From: Actinomycetes bacterium
Lineage (GTDB): Bacteria > Actinomycetota > Actinomycetes > Mycobacteriales > Mycobacteriaceae
Direction of reading: 5' to 3'
Length of the DNA stretch: 63,099 nucleotides
Assembly (NCBI GenBank): GCA_029780675.1
Contig: JAKOYE010000247.1
Location: 1 to 63,099 of the forward strand
This document shows, piece after piece, positions 29,333 to 40,304 of this stretch (positions are counted from its first letter, which is position 1; every line of letters starts with the position of its first letter). The notes beneath the pieces were generated by a model. The model saw only the letters and a list, made by a program, of their open reading frames with translations. It was not told the DNA's origin and searched no databases. The translations under genes were made by a program, and so were the position numbers.

Positions 29333-31282
29333 TCAACCGTCGATCCGGCGGGCTCCGAGTTCGCTCTGCAGCAACTCCAGCGCCGCCTCTTCCGGGTCGC
29401 GTCGCGGTGCGGGATCCTCATCGTCGCGGACCGCCTCGGCGATCATGTCGTCTTCCTCGGAGCGCTCCCCGGCACGGGCGACATCTGCCGGGATGGGCGC
29501 CGGCGCCGGAGGCACCGCCGGCGCGGAAGCACCCGCGCCCCCGGCCTCGCAACGAACCTGCCAGTTCACCCCCAACGCGTCCTTGAGCGCATCGCGGATC
29601 ACATCGGCATTGCGCTGCTCGCACAGCCGCTTGGCCAGCGGAGCGGAGTCGTGCGCAAGTACCAGCGTGTTGCCCTCCACCGCGCGGACGACCGCCCCCG
29701 CCAGCATCACCTCGACGGTGCGAGACCGCTCGCGGACCTTTTCCCGCACCGTCGGCCACATCTGACGGACCGCCGCGGCATTCGGGGTGTGTTCATCGGC
29801 CGGTGCGCTCTCCGGTACAGGCCGCTCCGGGGAGTCGCTGCGCGCAGCCGGGGGCGGCACCGCGGCGGGGGGCGCGGGTCTCGACCCCATGGGATCGGGC
29901 CGCACCGACGGCGGCTCGACCCGGGATGGCGGCACGGCGGAGGGCGCCTTCTCGGGCACCACCGCTGCCGGTGCCACCGTCCTCGGCGCGACGGCCGGGG
30001 CCACCGCAGCCTCCGGTGCCACAGTCTCGGGCACCCCAGTCTCGGGCGCCGGCGCCTGAGTCCTGCGAACGTACTGCTTGCCGGTGGCCACGGGGGCACT
30101 CGCCGCCGTCTCCCCTGCCGGAATGGAGATATCCAGCCTCGTCTCGATGCGCTCGATCCGCTGAAGCAGCGCCGACTCGGTGTCACTGGCCGAAGGCAGC
30201 AACAGTCGGGCACACACGACTTCCAGCAACAGCCGCGGGGCCGTGGCACCGCGCATTTCACCCAGACCGGCGTGCACCACCTCCGCGTACCGGGCCAGCG
30301 TTGCCGGCCCGATCCGGGCGGCCTGATCCCGCATCCGATCGAGCACATCATCGGGGGCATCCACAACACCACGACTGGCCGCATCCGGAACCGCTTGCAG
30401 CACAATGAGATCGCGGAAACGTTCCAACAGGTCGGTGGCGAAACGGCGCGGATCGTGGCCGGCGTCGATCACCGACTCCACCGCCCCGAACAGTGCCGCG
30501 GCATCCCCGGCCGCCAGTGCGTCGATCGCGTCGTCGATCAGCGCGATATCCGTGGCGCCGAGCAATGCCAGAGCACGCTGGTAGTGCACCCGGTTGTCTT
30601 CCGCCCCGGCGAGTAGCTGGTCCAGCACGCTCAGCGTGTCGCGTGGCGACCCGCCGCCTGCCCGGATCACCAGCGGGAACACGGTGTCGTCGACGTCGAC
30701 CGCCTCCGAGGCGAGGATCTTCTCGATCAACGTCCGCATGGTGCGCGGTGCGAGCAGCCGAAACGGGTAGTGGTGGGTACGCGACCGAATGGTGGGCAGC
30801 ACCTTCTCCGGCTCCGTGGTGGCGAACACGAAGATCAGGTGCTCGGGCGGCTCCTCGACGATCTTGAGCAGCGCGTTGAAGCCCGCCGTCGTGACCATGT
30901 GCGCCTCGTCGACGATGAAGATGCGGTAGCGGCTCTGTGCGGGCGCGTAGAACGCGCGATCACGCAGTTCACGGGTGTCGTCCACCCCGCCGTGGCTGGC
31001 TGCGTCGAGTTCGACGACGTCGACCGAACCTCCGCCGTTGGGCGCCAACGCCACGCAGGAGTCGCAGACCCCGCACGGGGTGGGTGTGGGGCCCTCCGCG
31101 CAGTTCAACGATCGGGCCAGGATTCGGGCCGACGAGGTCTTGCCGCATCCCCGTGGACCGGAAAACAGGTAGGCGTGGTTGATCCGTCCCGCCGACAGCG
31201 CCGTGGACAGCGGTTCGGTGACGTGCTCCTGACCGACTACCTCAGCGAACGTCGCCGGCCGGTACTTGCGGTAGAGCGCCAC
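29333..31282 (-). CDS. dnaX: DNA polymerase III subunit gamma/tau
   Basis: 649 aa. Clamp-loader ATPase: RKYRPATFAEVVGQEHVTEP, Walker A in SGPRGCGKTSSARILARSLN, a zinc site (CAEGPTPTPCGVCDSC), the DEAH-like VDEAHMVTTAGFNALLKIVE and the SRC-type arginine motif in PTIRSRTHHYPFRLL. Residues about 400-520 are a Pro/Ala/Val-rich linker, then the tau C-terminus that contacts DnaE. No slippery A-run for programmed frameshifting is obvious, as expected in high-GC DNA. Confidence 0.96.
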   Translation of the reverse strand: MALYRKYRPATFAEVVGQEHVTEPLSTALSAGRINHAYLFSGPRGCGKTSSARILARSLNCAEGPTPTPCGVCDSCVALAPNGGGSVDVVELDAASHGGVDDTRELRDRAFYAPAQSRYRIFIVDEAHMVTTAGFNALLKIVEEPPEHLIFVFATTEPEKVLPTIRSRTHHYPFRLLAPRTMRTLIEKILASEAVDVDDTVFPLVIRAGGGSPRDTLSVLDQLLAGAEDNRVHYQRALALLGATDIALIDDAIDALAAGDAAALFGAVESVIDAGHDPRRFATDLLERFRDLIVLQAVPDAASRGVVDAPDDVLDRMRDQAARIGPATLARYAEVVHAGLGEMRGATAPRLLLEVVCARLLLPSASDTESALLQRIERIETRLDISIPAGETAASAPVATGKQYVRRTQAPAPETGVPETVAPEAAVAPAVAPRTVAPAAVVPEKAPSAVPPSRVEPPSVRPDPMGSRPAPPAAVPPPAARSDSPERPVPESAPADEHTPNAAAVRQMWPTVREKVRERSRTVEVMLAGAVVRAVEGNTLVLAHDSAPLAKRLCEQRNADVIRDALKDALGVNWQVRCEAGGAGASAPAVPPAPAPIPADVARAGERSEEDDMIAEAVRDDEDPAPRRDPEEAALELLQSELGARRIDG

Positions 31283-31362
31283 GCCAGCAGGCTACCCACC
31301 CCGACCGACGAGACACCGCCCGAGGGAGGCCGGACAAGCCGAGCCGGACGAACGGGGACCGG

Positions 31363-32811
<1,449 letters not shown>

Positions 32812-32885
32812 TCAGTCTAGTACCGCCCGACCGACTGACGGCAGCAGGTCGAGAACCTCGGCCCCGGTCGGCTACCATGACCGAC

Positions 32886-32971
32886 GGAGGATTCGCCTAG
32901 TGGCCTATGGCGCTCGCCTGGAACGCGGGTTGGGTTAATAGCCCTCGCGGGTTCAAATCCCGCATCCTCCG
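32886..32971 (+). tRNA. tRNA-Ser, anticodon GGA
   Basis: The acceptor stem pairs GGAGGAT with ATCCTCC. The anticodon loop CTGGAAC gives GGA. A long variable arm (CGGGTTGGGTTAATAGCCCTCG region) marks a class II tRNA, and the T loop is GGTTCAAATCC. A TACCAT box at 32873-32878 is a plausible -10. CCA is not encoded. Confidence 0.96.
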
Positions 32972-33027
32972 CGCCCGTCCGGGGTGCGGCTTGCGGCCGC
33001 ACCCCGGACCACCGACTAAGGAGACCT

Positions 33028-33831
33028 ATGCGGCGGCGTGCTGCCAGGGCGACGCACCTTGCTCTGTGGTTGGTCGGAGCCCTCCTCTACGTCGTGTTCG
33101 TCATTCCCCGGTGGTGGGTCCTGACCGGCGACATCCCCGCCACAGCGGCCACCTTTGGACGCATCGTCACCGGCTTCCCGATCGCGGCGGCGGCTGTTCC
33201 GGTGGGCCTGTCTCTTCAGCGCGCGCTGAAGCAGGAATCCCGCATCCCGGAGCTGGCACTCCGGCTTCGCGCGTGGTCGGCAGTCCTGCATGTGATCGCC
33301 GGGGTGTTCATCATCGCGACGGCGGTCGCCGAGATCTGGCTGAACTCGCAGGCCGCAGCACCGTGGTTGTTCGGCGTGTACGGCGGCGCCGGGTCCCTCG
33401 CGGTCCTGGCGGCCCTCGCCTTCGTTCTGTCGTTCCCCGCGGAGCTACCCCCACCGCCCCCCAAGCCGGCCAAGGCCAAGCCCGAGAAGAAGACGGATAA
33501 GACGCCGAAACAGCGGCGCACCCGGAAGCGGGGTCGAAAGCAGACCGAGTCGGAACCCGAATCCGGTCAGGAATCCGACCGGGAGGCTGAGTCGTCCGAC
33601 GGCGAAGCTAAGGACACGGCCGGCGATGAGGCCGACACGGCCGAGGCATCCGACGCGGAATCCGTGGCGCCCGCGGACGACGCCCCGGCTTCTGAGGCGA
33701 ACCCCGAGTCGACCGCCGACTCGATCGAACCCGCGGAGGACACTGCGGCCGACACCGAAGCGTCATCGGCCGTCAGCGACTCGGGCATCCAGCGGCCTGT
33801 CGGCAAGAAACGCCATCGGCTCCGTCGCTGA
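33028..33831 (+). CDS. lucA: LucA-like membrane protein (lipid uptake coordinator)
   Basis: 267 aa. Four hydrophobic segments in the first 145 residues (LALWLVGALLYVVFVIPRWW, PIAAAAVPVGLSL, WSAVLHVIAGVFIIATAVAE and SLAVLAALAFVLSF), then a basic stretch and a long acidic disordered tail ending GKKRHRLRR. Position after tRNA-Ser and the topology match Rv3723/LucA, which stabilises Mce1 and Mce4 transporters by contacting YrbE and accessory subunits. An mce operon sits in the same window, so a partner relationship is plausible but not shown. Confidence 0.82.
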   Translation: MRRRAARATHLALWLVGALLYVVFVIPRWWVLTGDIPATAATFGRIVTGFPIAAAAVPVGLSLQRALKQESRIPELALRLRAWSAVLHVIAGVFIIATAVAEIWLNSQAAAPWLFGVYGGAGSLAVLAALAFVLSFPAELPPPPPKPAKAKPEKKTDKTPKQRRTRKRGRKQTESEPESGQESDREAESSDGEAKDTAGDEADTAEASDAESVAPADDAPASEANPESTADSIEPAEDTAADTEASSAVSDSGIQRPVGKKRHRLRR

Positions 33832-33870
33832 CCCCCTGGTCTGCCGCGGCGTGCCCCCAGAGCCTTCCCG

Positions 33871-36468
33871 TCAGACGGTGGCCCGGACCGGCAGGTCGAG
33901 CTGGATGTCGGAGATGTTGATCAGCCCGATCGAGCTGTTCGAGTACAGCGTCGAGTACGCCGCGATCTGCAAGGTCAGCGAATCTCCGGCACCAACGGTG
34001 TAGGCGATGCTCTGCATGGGCACCGTCACGGTGTGCTCACGCCCGTCCAGGGTCACCGGGACCGCGGTGCTGATGTTGCCGACGACGCGACCGGTCGCGT
34101 CATCCACCAACTGGGCGAACACGGCCTTCCCGGTTCCCAGACCGGTATAGGTGAACGTCAGTTCCGGGGTGCCCACGAACTGGTCGCCCACGCTCGGGTT
34201 CACCGCCACATTGAGGGCATTGTTCGCCTCGGTGGCGAACACCTGGGACAACGGCCAGGACGTGACCGAAGACGGTAGCCCGCTGCCCTGCAGCGGACCG
34301 GAACCGGCGATGAACGGGATGATGGGCAGCACACCGCCGTCACCGGCCGCACTGAACGGGTTCACCTCATTGAAGCCCGGCTGGAACGGCAACAGATCGG
34401 ACTGGTGGTAGACGCCCTTCTGGTCGTACCACTGGAACACCGGGATGTCCTCGGCCGGGTCTCCGGTGCCGGCGACATAGGTGTCCAGCCACGCGATGGT
34501 GTTGGACACGATCTGGGAGGTCTGCGTCGGATTCACCGGATCCAGGCAGTAGCCGTGGCCGCCGCAGAACCAGGTCATCTTGACCTCGGTGCCGAACGGG
34601 TTGGCCAGGATGGTCTGGGCGTTCGCGATAGCCTGATTCAGCGGGAACAGCGCGTCGACGGTGCCCTGGACGAACATCGTCGGGGCCTTCATCTCGTTGA
34701 GCAGAGCGGTCGGACCGCTACTGCCGAGAACGGCCTGAGCGGTCTGGCTGATCCAGTTGAACAGCAGTCCGGTGGCGACACCGGCGTAGATCTGGTTGTT
34801 GATCGTGGCACCCGCCGTGACCAGCGAGAGTCCCAACACGACCGACCAGGCGGACTTGAAGATGTCGTTCGGGTACAGGGCCTCGTTCAGGGAGTGCCAG
34901 GCGATACCCGGCACGATGGCGTCGATCCGCGGGTCGACGGTGGTCATCTGAATGCCGCCGCCGTAGGACCCGCCCACCATGCCGACCTTCGGATCACCCG
35001 GTCCGTTGAGTTGCGCCGGGGTGTTCGTGGCCGACCAACTCACGATGGCGGACACGTCACGGCCCTCGTAGAACGGGTTGTCCAGCTGCAGCACGCCGCC
35101 GGAGGCGAATTCACCACGCGGATCCCAGGTGATGAGGTTGTATCCGGCATCCCGGATATCGCCCACACTGGGCTGGTAGGACTGAGGGTTGGTCCGGTCG
35201 TAGGGATTCGTGCGACCGGCACCACCCAGTCCCGGGCTGTTGAGTGCGGTGGGCGCATCCTCGCCGGCGACCAGGCCGCTCGCCGGGAAGAAGTTCGTAC
35301 TGATCTCGACACCGTCGAACGAGGTCACCTTGTAGGTGAACGCCACCGGGGTGTCGGCGGGTGCCAGTTCGTTGACCGCCACCTCGATGGAGGCGACGAT
35401 CGAGCCGCCGATGATCGGCGCCAGCAGGGTGCTGATCAGGGGAATTTCCTGCAGCAGCCCGATGACCGGCTCGAACAGCAAACCACCGACCAACGGGATG
35501 CCGGTGAGGAAGGCGGTGAAATCGGTCACCTCGGAGACCCGCACACTGAACTGCTCGGTGCCCTTGACCCCGGAGTCCAGCCAGTTGGCGTACGGCAGGA
35601 TCGTGTAACTCTGCGGATCCACCAGAGATGGGGTGACCCGCACGTTGCCGATGTCCATCTTGCCGCCGGCACTGCTGCCCGCGAACGTGTACGTCATCGG
35701 CAGCCCGCGTTCGCTGGTCGCGTTCAGGGCGCCCTGAATCACACCGTCGACCAACTCCAGAGTCGGCGCCACGGTGATGCCGTTGTTGGTCTGCTCGGTG
35801 ACGGTGACCTGAGCGGCGGGGGTTTCGACGGTGGCCGCCGCCCCGACGCTCTCGCGGCGGGCAGCCGCCAACATCGCCCATGACATGGGGGACACAGCCG
35901 GACTCAGTGGATCGTTGCCCGCGTCGTCGGACACCAGATCGTCGGCAGCCGAGACGAAGGTCGTCACCGAATCCGCCTCGGCTGCAACGGGCTCCGCATC
36001 GGCATGGTCAGCGACACCGTCGTCACCGGCGGGAATGGACTGAGCGGCAACGGGGCCGGCCGGTTCTACCGTCGGGCCGGATTCGACGGCGCCCTGCACT
36101 GCGGAGATCGTCGACGCGGGCGCAACCTTGGCGCTGGATCGGACGGCGGCCGTGGCGGCCGGTGCAGGGACGAGGTTCGTCCGGGCCCGCGTGAGAGCCG
36201 GTGCATCGGAGCCGCCGTTGCCGGCATCGCGGCTTCCCTCGTCCGCGATCCTGCTCGCAGCCGTTCCGCGCGAAACACGCGCCGAACCCTGTGGGGCCGC
36301 ATTCCGGGAGCCCGAGGTGTCCGACGACGATCCGGACCGGGCGGACTCCGCCGAACCGGATTCCCCGCTCTCGGCGAGGGCAACACCCTGGCCGGAGAAC
36401 ACGGCGACACCCACACCGAGGGCAACCGCCAAGCCTCCGACGCGACCAACGAAACGTGCAGCGCCCAT
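33871..36468 (-). CDS. Large secreted alpha/beta hydrolase (CocE/S15-like)
   Basis: 865 aa. Signal peptide (GRVGGLAVALGVGVAVFSGQ). A disordered Ala/Ser/Glu-rich region runs to about residue 190, with the recurring mycobacterial motif WAMLAAARRES. A beta-rich domain follows, then a hydrolase domain: ITWDPRGEFASGG, nucleophile elbow VGMVGGSYGGGIQM, later Asp in FVQGTVDALFPLNQ and His in WFCGGHGYC. A C-terminal beta-sandwich (about 730-865) is typical of X-Pro dipeptidyl-peptidase/CocE enzymes. Probably an exported esterase or peptidase; substrate unknown. Confidence 0.82.
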   Translation of the reverse strand: MGAARFVGRVGGLAVALGVGVAVFSGQGVALAESGESGSAESARSGSSSDTSGSRNAAPQGSARVSRGTAASRIADEGSRDAGNGGSDAPALTRARTNLVPAPAATAAVRSSAKVAPASTISAVQGAVESGPTVEPAGPVAAQSIPAGDDGVADHADAEPVAAEADSVTTFVSAADDLVSDDAGNDPLSPAVSPMSWAMLAAARRESVGAAATVETPAAQVTVTEQTNNGITVAPTLELVDGVIQGALNATSERGLPMTYTFAGSSAGGKMDIGNVRVTPSLVDPQSYTILPYANWLDSGVKGTEQFSVRVSEVTDFTAFLTGIPLVGGLLFEPVIGLLQEIPLISTLLAPIIGGSIVASIEVAVNELAPADTPVAFTYKVTSFDGVEISTNFFPASGLVAGEDAPTALNSPGLGGAGRTNPYDRTNPQSYQPSVGDIRDAGYNLITWDPRGEFASGGVLQLDNPFYEGRDVSAIVSWSATNTPAQLNGPGDPKVGMVGGSYGGGIQMTTVDPRIDAIVPGIAWHSLNEALYPNDIFKSAWSVVLGLSLVTAGATINNQIYAGVATGLLFNWISQTAQAVLGSSGPTALLNEMKAPTMFVQGTVDALFPLNQAIANAQTILANPFGTEVKMTWFCGGHGYCLDPVNPTQTSQIVSNTIAWLDTYVAGTGDPAEDIPVFQWYDQKGVYHQSDLLPFQPGFNEVNPFSAAGDGGVLPIIPFIAGSGPLQGSGLPSSVTSWPLSQVFATEANNALNVAVNPSVGDQFVGTPELTFTYTGLGTGKAVFAQLVDDATGRVVGNISTAVPVTLDGREHTVTVPMQSIAYTVGAGDSLTLQIAAYSTLYSNSSIGLINISDIQLDLPVRATV

Positions 36469-36572
36469 GAGCCGTCTTCCTCCAGAACTTCCGCTTAGCC
36501 AGACAGTCTGAGCGCAGACTAGCCCTCTTCGCGGGGAATCCTCAGAGCTTTTTTAGAAAACCCGACGGTAGT

Positions 36573-38507
36573 TCACCAGATGGAGAAGTCGGTTGAACCG
36601 ATGCCGTCCGGGCCCGCGTAGTTCATGTAGATCGGGCCCTGCTGATACGGCGCGTTTCCCGTGTTCATCAGACCACTCTCGATCACCGGGGTGCCCCTTG
36701 CCCCGCTCAGCGTGGTGAAGGTGTACAGCAATGTCTCCTCGTCCGGCGCGTACACCGCGATCCTGGTGCCCGCCGGCAGGTTCTGGCCGGCCACCGAACC
36801 GACGGGTGCGTTGGCAAGAGGCAGGGTTCCGTAGACACCGCCGGAGTCGATGATCGATCCGGCGTCGGTCAGCGCCCCGCCATTGACGCTCACCTTGACG
36901 AAGGCGTCCGGCGCGCCCGGAAGGGAGACGCGGGTGGGCAACGGATTCACGCCGAACACCATCAGACCGCCCAACCCGAACGGCAGGAAGTTCTGGAACA
37001 GCAGGACACCGCTGCTCAGCTCACCCGGCAGTTCGGTGTTCGGGATGGGGGCGGGTCCCGGTCCGGCGGTGTTCGCACCGACGCCCATGATTCCGTCAGC
37101 ACCCCAACTGAAGTACTCCTGGAAGTCGGCAACGCTGTCCGGGTACTCGCCGTTGTCGGTCACCACGTTGACGTTGGCGGAATCGGTGGCCGCACCGCCG
37201 CCGAAGTCCACCGGCGCCAGGTAGGTCTCGTAGTGGTAGCAGAGCCCACCGCTGAAGCAACTGTCGCCGCTACCGACGTTGACCAGTTGATTCAGATTCG
37301 GAACGGCGGAGGGCAGCACGACGATGCCGGATGCGCCGGTATCGACCAGAAGGGGGGCGCGCGACCCGTTGTTGATCGACACGGTGGCCACCGGCTGGGT
37401 GGTCGCTTTGATCTGAAGCGGGACGACGGCATAGACCTTGCCGTCCTCACGCGCAGCGGCGATCAAGGGCTGACCGAGGGCGACCGCGTCCGGCGCGCCG
37501 AAGAGTCCGACGAGCGGCAGGAACAACTCAGCCCCGGCCAGAGAGAGGTCGGCGAAATTGGGCCACAGCATGGTGCCCACCAGATTCAGCTGGGCGACCT
37601 GCGCAACGATCGGGATGCCGGCGACGGCCGCGAGGAACTGCTGCGCCCCGGGGTTGGTCGCCTGCCAGGCCGTCAGCGACAGCGACGCTCCGGCCAGGAA
37701 CATCTGTGGCGCGATGGCGGCCAGTCCGGCGATGACATTGCCCGAACCCCACGTCTCCGCCTGGATCACGCCCTGCGCCGCCGCGATCTCCTGCAGGGCA
37801 AGCTGGACATGAGCGCCGGGGATGATCGGCGTATCCGGCAGCCACGACGTCATATTCGGAGCGGGATCGGCCGCAGCACCGGGCACGACGGCCGCGGCGC
37901 CCGGCGCAGCGGAAGCGTCAGACTCGACAGCGGCCACGGCGACCGGCGTCGACGTTTCCACGACTGCCGCGCGCTGTCCGCGACCCGCCAGGCCGCGGGG
38001 TGCGACAGACGGGGTCGCGAACAGGACCGAATCACCGCCTGCCGGCTCCGCTGCCGTCTCCGTCGCGTCGACGGCGACCTGCGCCGCCGCGTGTGCGGCC
38101 GCTGCCCCTCGGTCGGCCAGGGCTTCAGCGGGGCGGATGGCGGCTTCCGGATCCGATGTCGTACCGGCCGCGTCGTCACCGATCGCTGCGATCACCGAGG
38201 CGCGACCTTTGACCGTCGACTCGAACTGCACGGACGATTCCGCCATGGGGCCACGGCCCGACCGAACCGCGGCCTTCTTCCGGTTCGAGCCGGACGACGT
38301 CTCGGCCGCCGACGCCGAGGCGCCGGTGGATTCCGCGGCTGCCGCGGGCGCGGCCGCCGCTCCGTCATCGGCACCGGTGTCGGCGAATGCCACCGCCGTG
38401 CCGCTCACCATGGCCGCACCGAGACCCAGCGTCACCGCGCCGGCCCCCAACCAGGAGTAGGGCTGCATCCGGCGCCCCTTGGCGCGGGAGCGTACTGCTC
38501 GGGACAT
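36573..38507 (-). CDS. Secreted pepsin-like aspartic protease, PecA-type, without PE domain
   Basis: 644 aa. Basic n-region and hydrophobic signal (YSWLGAGAVTLGLGAAMVSG), an Ala-rich linker to about residue 210, a helical domain with GAHVQLALQEIAAAQGVIQA, then a retropepsin/pepsin-like domain (about 355-644). Two catalytic motifs are visible: LLVDTGASGIVVLP and SIIDSGGVYGTLP. The C-terminal FGVNPLPTRV segment resembles the PE_PGRS35/PecA protease domain, which cleaves PE proteins. Here the N-terminus is an ordinary Sec signal rather than a PE domain. Substrate unknown. Confidence 0.85.
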   Translation of the reverse strand: MSRAVRSRAKGRRMQPYSWLGAGAVTLGLGAAMVSGTAVAFADTGADDGAAAAPAAAAESTGASASAAETSSGSNRKKAAVRSGRGPMAESSVQFESTVKGRASVIAAIGDDAAGTTSDPEAAIRPAEALADRGAAAAHAAAQVAVDATETAAEPAGGDSVLFATPSVAPRGLAGRGQRAAVVETSTPVAVAAVESDASAAPGAAAVVPGAAADPAPNMTSWLPDTPIIPGAHVQLALQEIAAAQGVIQAETWGSGNVIAGLAAIAPQMFLAGASLSLTAWQATNPGAQQFLAAVAGIPIVAQVAQLNLVGTMLWPNFADLSLAGAELFLPLVGLFGAPDAVALGQPLIAAAREDGKVYAVVPLQIKATTQPVATVSINNGSRAPLLVDTGASGIVVLPSAVPNLNQLVNVGSGDSCFSGGLCYHYETYLAPVDFGGGAATDSANVNVVTDNGEYPDSVADFQEYFSWGADGIMGVGANTAGPGPAPIPNTELPGELSSGVLLFQNFLPFGLGGLMVFGVNPLPTRVSLPGAPDAFVKVSVNGGALTDAGSIIDSGGVYGTLPLANAPVGSVAGQNLPAGTRIAVYAPDEETLLYTFTTLSGARGTPVIESGLMNTGNAPYQQGPIYMNYAGPDGIGSTDFSIW

Positions 38508-38642
38508 GACTACCCCTGTCAGGTGGATTTCGCCGGGATTTCTCCTTAGGTGTTTATCACATTTTTCTCAGGTTACCCAGGCTTTCCGGCTTGATCAGCC
38601 TGACAGATCTCCCCACGCCGACCGGCCCGGACCGCCACCGTG

Positions 38643-38669
38643 TTAGCACTCTCGATCACAGAGTGCTAA
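38643..38669. promoter_or_regulatory. CIRCE operator (HrcA site)
   Basis: TTAGCACTC (38643-38651), nine bases, then GAGTGCTAA (38661-38669): a perfect match to the CIRCE consensus. It lies 70 bp upstream of the hsp20 start, so HrcA repression relieved by heat is expected. Confidence 0.95.
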
Positions 38670-38738
38670 TCTTGAAGCGCACAGTAAATGGCTGCCCGCC
38701 AGGGTGGCGGGCTTCTGATCGTCGGGAGGTGAACTGCT

Positions 38739-39185
38739 GTGCTGCGCTTTGATCCCTTCAGTGACCTTGATGCCATGACCCGGGGCTTGCTGACCCAGAG
38801 TGGAACCGATCGAAGCCCCCGCTTCATGCCGATGGACCTCTACAAGGTCGATGACCACTACGTCCTGACCGCCGACCTGCCCGGCGTCGATCCGGGGTCG
38901 GTCGACGTCACGGTCGACAACGGAACGCTCACCCTGACCGCACACCGCTCGGCCCGTTCCGAGGATTCGGTTCAGTGGCTGACCAGCGAGAGGTTCTTCG
39001 GCGCCTACCGTCGCCAACTCTCGCTGGGCGAGGGCGTCGATACGACCAGGATTGCCGCCACCTACGAAAACGGTGTCCTGACCGTCACGATCCCGATGGC
39101 CGAACGGGCGAAGGCCCGACGCATCGAGGTCACCCATAACAAGTCGGCCACCTCGATTGGCCCGACAACCGTCGACGCGGACTGA
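38739..39185 (+). CDS. Hsp20 family small heat-shock protein
   Basis: 148 aa. Alpha-crystallin domain at about residues 35-130 (DLYKVDDHYVLTADLPGVDP, with the C-terminal NGVLTVTIPMAE strand). It is an ATP-independent holdase that binds unfolding proteins. Start GTG 38739 follows GGGAGGTG with good spacing. Controlled by the CIRCE element upstream. It is the last core gene before the left attachment repeat of the element. Confidence 0.94.
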   Translation: MLRFDPFSDLDAMTRGLLTQSGTDRSPRFMPMDLYKVDDHYVLTADLPGVDPGSVDVTVDNGTLTLTAHRSARSEDSVQWLTSERFFGAYRRQLSLGEGVDTTRIAATYENGVLTVTIPMAERAKARRIEVTHNKSATSIGPTTVDAD

Positions 39186-39288
39186 GCCGCTCGCTGTCCG
39201 ACCGACCGATCGGCGGGCCACCCGGCGTGAACCGCTGCTCGGTCGGTCGACGGCGTTGCGGGGAAGCACGTCAGCCGGACCGATTCCC

Positions 39289-39346
39289 CTTCAAGTCCCT
39301 GTCCCGGCTCGGCTGCACCCGCTTGGGTTCGCCCGGCATCTTGGGG
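39289..39346. repeat. Left attachment site copy (attL), 58-bp direct repeat
   Basis: These 58 bases are identical to 57283-57340. They derive from the 3' end of the polymerase-like gene at the other end: reversed, they still encode PKMPGEPKRVQPSRDRDLK, and then continue G-N-R-S-G-stop, presumably the original C-terminus. There is no matching gene body here. Confidence 0.92.
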
Positions 39347-39442
39347 GTGCTTGCGGCGTGTAGGCCATGCTCACCTGCGATTACGCAGGTGGTTTTGATC
39401 AGCCATACGGAAGGTTGTCGGGCGAATACTCACCGCACTTCT

Positions 39443-39492
39443 ATAGGTTTGCGCCGATCAATTTCTGACCTACGCAACGCAGCCAAACCTAT
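39443..39492. repeat. Inverted repeat just inside attL
   Basis: ATAGGTTTG (39443-39451) and CAAACCTAT (39484-39492), a 9-bp perfect inverted repeat with 32 bases between the arms, in an AT-rich stretch. It could be an arm-type recombinase site or a regulatory element. The 594 bp between hsp20 and the next gene (39186-39779) otherwise hold only attL and no convincing coding frame. Confidence 0.5.
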
Positions 39493-39779
39493 CAATAGAG
39501 TGCAAAGGCGTTGAGCACGCCTGGGCGCGATCCAGCCGGATGCTGGCAACCGAGTCGTCGCCCGTTCCCTCACCACGACCTGGCCGATCGTGGAAGGTTC
39601 CCGGTCCGGCACCCGTCGAGATGCGGCAATTGATCCGTGGCTACACCACCAAAGGAGATATTTGCAAGTGCAAATACATTGACCGGTTGAGGCCACCCCG
39701 ACGATGTCCGCAGCAGTCACCTGGACGGCGAACAGAGCAGTTCCCTCACCGCCGATGGGATCTCTGCCAGGGTGATGAG

Positions 39780-40112
39780 ATGGTCGACGCGGACTCCCCC
39801 GCCATCGTCACGGTGTTCCGGTCACGACTGCGCCCCGAGGCCGCCGCCCTGGGCTACCACGAGTTGGCCGAGGAGATGGAGCGCCGGGCGCGGGCGATGC
39901 CGGGATTCGTGGACTTCAAGACCTTCACCGGCGACGACGATGAGCGGGTATCCATCGTCGTCTTCGATGACATCGACCACCACAACGCCTGGCGCGATGA
40001 CGCCGAGCATCTCGCGGCCCAGCAGCGCGGCATTGAGGAGTTCTACGCCGGGTACCAGATCACCGTCGGGGAGGTCATCCGGCGGCATCGCTACACCGGC
40101 CGAGAGTCTTGA
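39780..40112 (+). CDS. Antibiotic biosynthesis monooxygenase (ABM) domain protein
   Basis: 110 aa dimeric alpha+beta-barrel fold: TVFRSRLRPEAAALGYHELA, then MERRARAMPGFVDFKTFTGD, a typical ABM opening and second strand, and the final YAGYQITVGEVIRRHRYTG. Members range from quinol and heme oxygenases to substrate-binding proteins, so no reaction is claimed. Start ATG 39780 is chosen over the longer open frame because the domain starts here and a decayed paralogue (44508) begins at the same residue. First gene inside attL. Confidence 0.82.
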   Translation: MVDADSPAIVTVFRSRLRPEAAALGYHELAEEMERRARAMPGFVDFKTFTGDDDERVSIVVFDDIDHHNAWRDDAEHLAAQQRGIEEFYAGYQITVGEVIRRHRYTGRES

Positions 40113-40304
40113 GCCTGGCTTTGGTGACCACCCAAACGGGACAGTCCAATCCCAGACCCCAACGGGTCGAAAACGCGCCCATCGTCCTCGCACGAGACTC
40201 ATCTCGAAGGTAACCGGCCATCGGCACAGCACCAGATCGAAAAAGTGCCGTGGTTACCTGTTTGAAGAGCTAGTCATTGACCGGATCTTGCTACTGGCCG
40301 TCCA

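Noticed and set aside
32886..32971. tRNA-Ser as the integration site of the element
   Set aside because: No copy of the tRNA 3' end is found at an element boundary. The 58-bp repeat lies in the polymerase gene instead.
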